NCBI GenBank assembly: GCA_026387165.1
Contig: JAPLMG010000078.1
Location: 1 to 8,504, forward strand
Direction of reading: 5' to 3'
Origin: Candidatus Omnitrophota bacterium
GTDB lineage: Bacteria > Omnitrophota > Gorgyraeia > 2-01-FULL-45-10
DNA: 8,504 nucleotides
The notes beneath the pieces were generated by a model, which worked only from the letters and a program-made list of their open reading frames with translations, had not been told where the DNA came from and searched no databases. A program made the position numbers and the translations under genes. Below are positions 6,278 to 8,504 of the stretch, in pieces (position 1 is the first letter of the stretch; each line of letters begins with the position of its first letter).

Positions 6278-6278
6278 T
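6256..6278. promoter_or_regulatory. Perfect palindromic operator overlapping P1
   Basis: AATGATACC (6256-6264) and GGTATCATT (6270-6278) are perfect inverted repeats separated by ATTAT. The palindrome covers the spacer and all of the -10 box, the classical place for a repressor. The first gene downstream encodes an Rrf2-family DNA-binding protein, so autoregulation through this site is the simplest reading. I do not equate the ATACC-N5-GGTAT core with any named Rrf2 operator. Confidence 0.65.
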
Positions 6279-6294
6279 ATCGCACGAGGTTGGG

Positions 6295-6405
6295 ATGAAC
6301 CCCGCACCTTCTTATAAATTCATATTTAAGGTGTATAATATAAAAATGTACTTATGCAATAATGGGGTATTCGTGAAATATTTATCTGAAGAAGGTGCGG
6401 GGTGA
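6295..6405 (+). CDS. 36-codon leader ORF overlapping the rrf2 start
   Basis: ATG at 6295 is preceded by GAGGT (6286-6290, four bases away) and opens a frame encoding a peptide that begins MNPAPSYKFIFKVYNIKMYL. It stops with TGA at 6403-6405, overlapping the GTG start of rrf2 (6402-6404). The frame differs from that of rrf2, so this is not an N-terminal extension. The ribosome-binding site and ATG are best explained as the original rrf2 start, now separated from its gene by a small inserted element. The peptide itself resembles nothing I know. Translation through it would open the long hairpin that hides the rrf2 start and deliver ribosomes to it, so a coupling role is plausible but unproven. 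Confidence 0.4.
   Translation: MNPAPSYKFIFKVYNIKMYLCNNGVFVKYLSEEGAG
6300..6402. mobile_element. 103-bp MITE-like element with 14-bp terminal inverted repeats
   Basis: CCCCGCACCTTCTT (6300-6313) and AAGAAGGTGCGGGG (6389-6402) are perfect inverted repeats. The pairing continues as ATAAAT (6314-6319) with ATTTAT (6380-6385) after a 3-base bulge. Identical TGAA tetramers flank it (6296-6299 and 6403-6406), as a target-site duplication would. The interior is strikingly AT-rich: 17 of 75 bases are G or C by my count. Deleting the element and one TGAA restores GAGGTTGGG-ATG-AAA-CTG, a normal rrf2 start. No transposase is encoded, so it would be a non-autonomous element. The alternative is a purpose-built regulatory hairpin with a chance TGAA repeat. 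Confidence 0.6.
6334..6339 (+). promoter_or_regulatory. Possible second promoter (P2) inside the element
   Basis: A perfect TATAAT lies within the AT-rich interior, with only a weak -35 candidate (CTTATA, 6311-6316) at 17-base spacing. A transcript from here would lack the left arm of the inverted repeat and so could not hide the rrf2 ribosome-binding site. It would also escape the P1 operator. Confidence 0.25.
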
Positions 6406-6806
6406 AACTGATATCGAGAAATACTGATTATGCTGTAAGAGCGGTCTGCTACATTGCGCGCCAGGATAAAAAGATAGTATCGGTCGTAGAGCTGGTAAAG
6501 GCCCTGGGGATCCCCGGGCCGTTCCTAAGAAAGATATTACAGGTGTTGAATAAAAAAAGGATCCTCATTTCCAATAAAGGTTCCGGAGGAGGGTTTAAGT
6601 TAGCGCGTAAAGAGGACAAGATATTTTTATCGGAACTTATGGAGGCGTTTCAGGGGCCTTTTAGATTAAATGAGTGCACTTTTAAAAAAGAGTTATGCCC
6701 CAATAAAAAATTTTGTTGGCTTAAGAACAAGATAGATATTATAGAGGATATGGTGCTTTCACAGTTAAGCACCGTGACAATAGATTCCATACTGAAAGGA
6801 AAATAA
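6402..6806 (+). CDS. Rrf2-family transcriptional regulator with Fe-S cysteine triad
   Basis: The 134-residue protein has the normal family length. It has an N-terminal winged helix (about 1-70; recognition region around IPGPFLRKILQVL, wing NKGSGGGFKLAR at 58-69), a dimerisation helix, and a cysteine triad C92-x6-C99-x5-C105. In IscR and NsrR a triad in this place holds an Fe-S cluster that senses cluster supply, oxygen or nitric oxide. The His three residues after the last Cys in IscR is replaced by K108. D9 in NTDYAVRA sits where NsrR uses an Asp ligand, so the protein may be nearer NsrR, but this is inference. The start is GTG with AAGG at 6392-6395. It looks secondary, because the original ATG seems displaced by the inserted element. 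It heads the Fe-S operon and probably represses it at the palindrome 6256-6278. Confidence 0.88.
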   Translation: MKLISRNTDYAVRAVCYIARQDKKIVSVVELVKALGIPGPFLRKILQVLNKKRILISNKGSGGGFKLARKEDKIFLSELMEAFQGPFRLNECTFKKELCPNKKFCWLKNKIDIIEDMVLSQLSTVTIDSILKGK

Positions 6807-6809
6807 TCT

Positions 6810-7661
6810 ATGGCTAAAAGAAAGATAATAAGGATAAGCGAAGAGAAGTGTAACGGCTGCGGCCTTTGCATACCCAATTGTCCTGAAGGAGCCTTGCAGA
6901 TAATAGACGGCAAGGCACGGCTTGTCAGCGACCTCTTCTGCGACGGCCTGGGCGCTTGTATAGGCCATTGTCCTCAAGGAGCCATCAATATAGGGGAGAG
7001 GGAAGCTGAAATGTACGATGAGAATAAGGTGATGGATAATATAGTAAAACAAGGCAAGAATACCATAATCGCGCATATAAAACATCTGAAGGAGCATAAC
7101 GAGTTCGGGTATCTGAAAGAGGCTATGGATTACCTTGTCACGAAAGGGATAAAAATGAGGCCCGGCGATCTTACAAATACAGTTGCCTCTGGTCCATGCG
7201 GCTGCCCCGGTTCAAATATTAGCCAAAAGGCGCCGGAGGATAACCAAAAAGGCGCCAGTGACCTGTCCTCTCGGGACCTGACCCCTTTGCGCGAGTCGAG
7301 GCTTGGGACTTGGCCGGTGCAGTTAAAACTGGTGCCGGCTTTTGCGCCGTTTTTAAACGGCGCGGATATACTGATAGCGGCAGATTGCGTGCCGTTCGCT
7401 TATGCTGACTTCCATGAGGACCTGCTAAAAGGGAAGGTCTTGCTTGTGGGATGTCCAAAGCTGGACGACGCTTCGTATTATAAGGAGAAGATATCTCAAA
7501 TTATAGTGAATAACGATATTAAATCCATAACACACGCGCATATGGAAGTGCCGTGTTGTTTTGGATTTTTGTCTATAATAAAAGATGCGATAGCCCTGTC
7601 CGGCAAGAATGTGCCTTTCGAAGATGTTACTATAAGCATAAAAGGTAAGAGGTTAAAATGA
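6810..7661 (+). CDS. Ferredoxin-type 4Fe-4S protein with C-terminal cysteine-rich domain
   Basis: The 283-residue cytoplasmic protein opens with a ferredoxin domain. The first cluster motif is complete (C14xxC17xxC20xxxC24P). The second reads C44DGLGACIGHCP, giving only C44, C50 and C54, so one ligand of the canonical set is missing. A helical stretch (70-120) leads to CGCPGS (C130, C132). After a variable linker comes the family core: WPVQLKLVPAFAPF, the ADCVPFAY motif (C193), VGCPKLDD (C215) and MEVPCCFG (C249, C250). I recall this family from anaerobes near redox-stress genes, but its reaction is unknown to me; electron transfer or Fe-S/redox sensing are the options. The linker (about 138-165) contains repeat-derived DNA. 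It starts three bases after rrf2 and overlaps the next gene by four bases, so it is surely in the Rrf2 operon. Confidence 0.85.
   Translation: MAKRKIIRISEEKCNGCGLCIPNCPEGALQIIDGKARLVSDLFCDGLGACIGHCPQGAINIGEREAEMYDENKVMDNIVKQGKNTIIAHIKHLKEHNEFGYLKEAMDYLVTKGIKMRPGDLTNTVASGPCGCPGSNISQKAPEDNQKGASDLSSRDLTPLRESRLGTWPVQLKLVPAFAPFLNGADILIAADCVPFAYADFHEDLLKGKVLLVGCPKLDDASYYKEKISQIIVNNDIKSITHAHMEVPCCFGFLSIIKDAIALSGKNVPFEDVTISIKGKRLK
7223..7290. repeat. Repeat-derived segment within the ferredoxin-like gene
   Basis: CCAAAAGGCGCC (7223-7234) is repeated as CCAAAAAGGCGCC (7244-7256). It is followed by GTGACCTGTCC and GGGACCTGACCCC (7273-7285), a REP-like core related to the palindrome at 328-338. All of it is read in frame between the CGCPGS and WPVQ motifs, where the family tolerates length change, so the gene is not broken. 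Confidence 0.4.
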
Positions 7662-7897
7662 TCTTTCAATGTCCAGGTTCAGGCAAGTTCAAGCAGCCTT
7701 ATCCGGAAGCGATAGTATGCAGCGCCTGCGGCCAGGAGGCCGAGATATGGAGCGACGAGATCAAGACCGTCTGCTTCAGCTGTGGGGCCATTATTTCTAA
7801 AAATATAAAGCAGGGCTGTTTTATGTGGTGTAAGTACGCCAAAGAATGTATCGGCAAGGATTTGTACGATAAGCATATAGGTGATATGAAATTCTAA
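7658..7897 (+). CDS. Small eight-cysteine protein (zinc-ribbon or Fe-S type)
   Basis: The 79-residue cytoplasmic protein has eight cysteines: C5 in the N-terminal CPGSGK motif, two CxxC pairs (C21/C24, C39/C42) and C54xxxC58xxxxC63 near the end. It also has a conserved-looking YPEAIVC and EIWSDE. The two CxxC pairs look like a zinc ribbon or rubredoxin-like metal site; the other four cysteines could hold a second metal or cluster. Similar short proteins are sometimes labelled phosphohydrolase in databases because the same tail occurs on HD-domain proteins, but no HD catalytic residues are present here. The ATG overlaps the previous TGA (ATGA, 7658-7661), with AAGAGG at 7647-7652, so it is translationally coupled to the ferredoxin-like gene and probably works with it. 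Function is unknown. Confidence 0.75.
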   Translation: MIFQCPGSGKFKQPYPEAIVCSACGQEAEIWSDEIKTVCFSCGAIISKNIKQGCFMWCKYAKECIGKDLYDKHIGDMKF

Positions 7898-7900
7898 GCG

Positions 7901-7969
7901 GGAATTGGGGACACGTACCTTATTTCCGAAAAAGAACAAAATAGAAAAAAGGTACATGTCCCCAATTCC
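7901..7969. repeat. REP-like palindromic element GGAATTGGGGACA...
   Basis: The arms GGAATTGGGGACACGTACC (7901-7919) and GGTACATGTCCCCAATTCC (7951-7969) are complementary at 18 of 19 positions around a 31-base A-rich loop. GGGGACAxGTACC palindromes are familiar to me as dispersed REP elements, often near IS200-like REP-associated transposases; none is present here. There is no T-run after it. It sits four bases after the eight-cysteine gene and separates the two halves of the redox block. Confidence 0.65.
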
Positions 7970-7999
7970 GAAGGAATACAAACTCAATATCCTGGGTAG

Positions 8000-8028
8000 T
8001 TGAATAAATATGGCTCGTGTGGTACCAT
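8000..8028 (+). promoter_or_regulatory. Promoter of the NifU-rubredoxin-ferredoxin unit, with inverted repeat
   Basis: TTGAAT (8000-8005), a 17-base spacer and TACCAT (8023-8028) give a moderate sigma-70 promoter, with a start expected near 8035. The inverted repeat AATATGG (8007-8013) / CCATATT (8025-8031) overlaps the -10 box and could be an operator. Its spacing (11 bases) differs from that of the palindrome at 6256, so a shared regulator is not obvious. Confidence 0.45.
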
Positions 8029-8051
8029 ATTGACTCCAATAGGAGGATGTC

Positions 8052-8273
8052 ATGAAAGAGAAGATAGAAGCTGCGTTAAAGAAGATACGGCCGATGCTTC
8101 AAGCGGACGGTGGAGATATAGAGCTTGTGGATGTCTCCAAAGACGGCGTCGTAAAAATTAAACTTACGGGAGCGTGCGGATGCTGCCCGATGAGCCAGAT
8201 GACGCTGAAGAATGCCGTAGAGCAGAAACTGAAGAAGGAAGTTCCGGGGATAAAAGAGGTAATCGCTGCGTAA
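8052..8273 (+). CDS. NifU C-terminal-domain Fe-S scaffold protein
   Basis: The 73-residue protein is a stand-alone NifU-like (Nfu) domain, the module that holds a labile 4Fe-4S cluster between two subunits and passes it to target proteins in the cytoplasm. The hallmarks are RPMLQADGGDIELVDV (14-28) and the cluster motif in LTGACGCCPMSQMTLK. The family CxxC is C42/C45; an additional Cys at 44 replaces the usual small residue. It lacks the N-terminal scaffold and central ferredoxin parts of full-length NifU, which is normal for this short class. The ATG has a full AGGAGG (8041-8046) five bases upstream, and the gene has its own promoter. The rubredoxin gene follows 17 bases later, so this protein probably supplies clusters to the iron-sulfur proteins in this locus; that is inference. 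Confidence 0.9.
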   Translation: MKEKIEAALKKIRPMLQADGGDIELVDVSKDGVVKIKLTGACGCCPMSQMTLKNAVEQKLKKEVPGIKEVIAA

Positions 8274-8290
8274 AACCGTAAGGAGGTGAT

Positions 8291-8449
8291 ATGGATAAAT
8301 ATAAGTGCCTTATATGCGGTTATATTTACAATCCGGCTTTGGGCGATCCCGATAACGGTGTAAAGCCCGGAACGAGCTTCCATGCTATACCGGACAGCTG
8401 GGTATGTCCCGAATGCGGTGCCCCGAAGAGTGAGTTCGAAAAGATATAA
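8291..8449 (+). CDS. Rubredoxin
   Basis: This 52-residue protein is a complete classical rubredoxin, of normal length for the family. The single iron is held by C6 and C9 in YKCLICGYIYNP and by C39 and C42 in WVCPECGAPKSEF. The fold residues DPDNGVKPGTSF and the aromatic residues Y11, Y13, F30, W37 and F49 are in their expected places. In anaerobes such proteins carry single electrons in the cytoplasm, often to oxygen- or superoxide-detoxifying enzymes such as rubrerythrin, flavodiiron protein or superoxide reductase. No such partner is visible here; it may lie beyond the window. The ATG is preceded immediately by AGGAGGTGAT (8281-8290). The start of a ferredoxin gene follows 18 bases after the stop, in the same apparent operon as the NifU-like scaffold. 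Confidence 0.96.
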   Translation: MDKYKCLICGYIYNPALGDPDNGVKPGTSFHAIPDSWVCPECGAPKSEFEKI

Positions 8450-8467
8450 AGAAAGGAAGGTGCAGAA

Positions 8468-8504
8468 GTGAAGGCAAAAGTGGATGCGGATACATGCATA
8501 GGTT
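8468..8504 (+). CDS. N-terminus of a ferredoxin, partial
   Basis: A GTG at 8468 with AAGGAAGG at 8453-8460 opens a frame reading MKAKVDADTCIG and runs off the window. The pattern of a short basic start, then VD-x-D-x-C-I-G just before what would be CGxC, is typical for small bacterial ferredoxins with one or two 4Fe-4S clusters. Only the first Cys is visible, so cluster number and length cannot be told. It is 18 bases from the rubredoxin stop and is probably co-transcribed with it. Confidence 0.65.
   Translation, partial: MKAKVDADTCIG

Noticed and set aside
6295..6402. N-terminal extension of the Rrf2 protein from the ATG at 6295
   Set aside because: That ATG is in a different frame from rrf2 and its frame stops at 6403-6405.
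7901..7969. Intrinsic terminator for the Rrf2 operon
   Set aside because: The loop is 31 bases and no T-run follows the stem; a REP-type repeat explains it better.
1..8504. tRNA or rRNA genes
   Set aside because: No cloverleaf-like sequence with a TTCRANNC arm and no rRNA core sequence was seen on either strand by eye.

Overview
The window most resembles a fragment of an anaerobic, Omnitrophota-like bacterium. This is an inference from three things: heavy use of ATA isoleucine codons, short palindromic repeats of several kinds in the gaps, and a very large secreted protein whose N-terminal block (an IHIQDAHCNYAAQ stretch) I associate with that phylum. All genes lie on the + strand. I see no rRNA, tRNA, CRISPR array or transposase gene.

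Layout. Positions 1-303 are the C-terminal end of a Ski2/Mtr4-type helicase (DSHCT domain). A promoter (365-393) and a leader with several hairpins precede a two-gene unit. Its first gene is a secreted OmpA-C plus LysM peptidoglycan-binding protein (481-1434). Its second, five bases later, is a PTS EIIA / PtsN-like phosphocarrier (1440-1928). Positions 1929-2252 hold a degenerate dispersed repeat, an extended -10 promoter and a structured leader. Next comes a giant predicted exported protein (2253-5966). The 5' part of this gene contains an intrinsic-terminator-like hairpin and a palindromic repeat that encodes the n-region of its signal peptide.

The gap 5967-6401 carries further repeat elements and a strong promoter overlapped by a perfect palindromic operator. 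From there a redox / iron-sulfur block runs to the end: an Rrf2-family Fe-S regulator (6402-6806), a di-cluster ferredoxin-type protein (6810-7661), an eight-cysteine mini-protein (7658-7897), a NifU C-terminal-domain scaffold (8052-8273), a rubredoxin (8291-8449) and the start of another ferredoxin (8468 onward). The first three are tightly packed (3-base gap, then a 4-base overlap). The last three follow a palindromic repeat and have their own promoter. Together they look like an anaerobe's Fe-S homeostasis / electron-transfer / oxidative-stress locus under Rrf2 control.

The strongest unusual signal is at the rrf2 start. A 103-bp, AT-rich, MITE-like element with 14-bp perfect terminal inverted repeats, flanked by TGAA direct repeats, seems to have inserted inside the original start region (A|TGAA). 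Removing the element and one TGAA copy recreates GAGGT-N4-ATG-AAA-CTG, a normal start for this gene. The present start is a GTG at the element's right end. The original ATG now opens a 36-codon leader ORF that ends overlapping that GTG.
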